DNA of 15,107 bases from the NCBI GenBank assembly GCA_031177735.1, contig JAPSKJ010000032.1, positions 1 through 15,107 on the forward strand, in the 5' to 3' direction. Position numbers and translations under genes: made by a program. Below the pieces are notes generated by a model. That model had not been told where the DNA came from, made no database searches, and saw only the letters and a program-made list of their open reading frames with translations. Origin of the DNA: Nocardioides sp. (GTDB taxonomy: Bacteria; Actinomycetota; Actinomycetes; Propionibacteriales; Nocardioidaceae). Below are positions 14,985 to 15,107 of the stretch, in pieces. Each line of letters opens with the position of its first letter. Position 1 is the first letter of the stretch.

Positions 14985-15019
14985 GGGGCCGGTGCCCGGG
15001 GAGACCCGGCACCGGCCCC
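14985..15019 (+). terminator. GC-rich terminator hairpin downstream of sodN
   Basis: GGGGCCGGTGCC pairs with GGCACCGGCCCC (12 bp); one bulged C and three further GC pairs lead to a GAGA loop, a GNRA tetraloop. No T-tract follows, as is common in actinobacteria. It would end the sodN transcript about 110 nt after the stop codon, leaving an unusually long structured 3' region. Confidence 0.75.
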
Positions 15020-15096
15020 GTCGCCATCCCGGGGTCCCGCCGCGACGACAAGACTGGTAGAAACGCGCCCAGACCCACGACCGAAGGGGCGACCCC

Positions 15097-15107
15097 ATGC
15101 ACGCGAA
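15097..15107 (+). CDS. Start of an unidentified downstream gene (cut by the window end)
   Basis: The last 11 bases begin ATG CAC GCG (M-H-A). GAAGGGG lies 7 nt upstream as a possible ribosome-binding site, and TAGAAA about 35 nt upstream could be a -10 element. Too little is present to name the product, and the reading frame cannot be confirmed. Confidence 0.35.

Overview
The window is a very GC-rich, gene-dense stretch of actinobacterial chromosome, most likely from Nocardioides or a close relative (Nocardioidaceae). Four things point there: a fused actinobacterial-type 2-oxoglutarate dehydrogenase (Kgd) with its own acyltransferase domain, a nickel superoxide dismutase with its maturation peptidase SodX, frequent GTG starts, and an argS-lysA gene pair. 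This placement is inferred from gene content and protein style; no database search was run. No mobile element, CRISPR array, prophage or rRNA is visible.

Left part (1-1906): the minus strand carries argS (arginyl-tRNA synthetase) followed after 7 nt by the first 22 codons of lysA. Head-to-head with argS on the plus strand is a tRNA-Arg with anticodon CCG and an encoded CCA end, so a tRNA and its charging enzyme share one intergenic region. Next (1931-3471) is a minus-strand pair with overlapping stop and start: a small secreted lipoprotein of unknown role and a LytR-CpsA-Psr (LCP) cell-wall glycopolymer transferase.

Centre (3472-8025): kgd fills almost 3.8 kb. An inverted repeat and a -10-like hexamer lie in front of it and a 15-bp hairpin terminator behind it. 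A 58-aa DUF6104-type protein follows on the same strand, then a convergent 78-aa protein of unknown function.

Right-centre (8049-11129): this is a membrane-lipid desaturation module. A TetR regulator of the FabR/DesT style is divergent from an operon of a flavin/2Fe-2S reductase and a three-histidine-box fatty acid desaturase. A near-perfect 26-bp palindrome sits just upstream of the reductase's Shine-Dalgarno and start. The layout matches desT-desCB of Pseudomonas and, for the two enzymes, the desA3/Rv3230c pair of mycobacteria.

Right part (11126-15107): a minus-strand run of sodX, malic enzyme, a zinc-less MDR oxidoreductase and an SDR oxidoreductase is divergent from sodN. The sodN 3' end carries an unusual set of three mutually complementary segments (one includes the last codons, another copies the stop codon) followed by a strong GNRA-capped terminator hairpin. 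The final 11 bases start another plus-strand gene. There is no gene-free stretch longer than about 300 bases; the longest (3472-3735) holds the kgd promoter region.

No wholly new system is evident. The parts most worth a second look are the sodN 3' RNA structure, the TetR palindrome, the kgd upstream inverted repeat, and the repeated pattern of -10-like hexamers placed exactly six bases before start codons.
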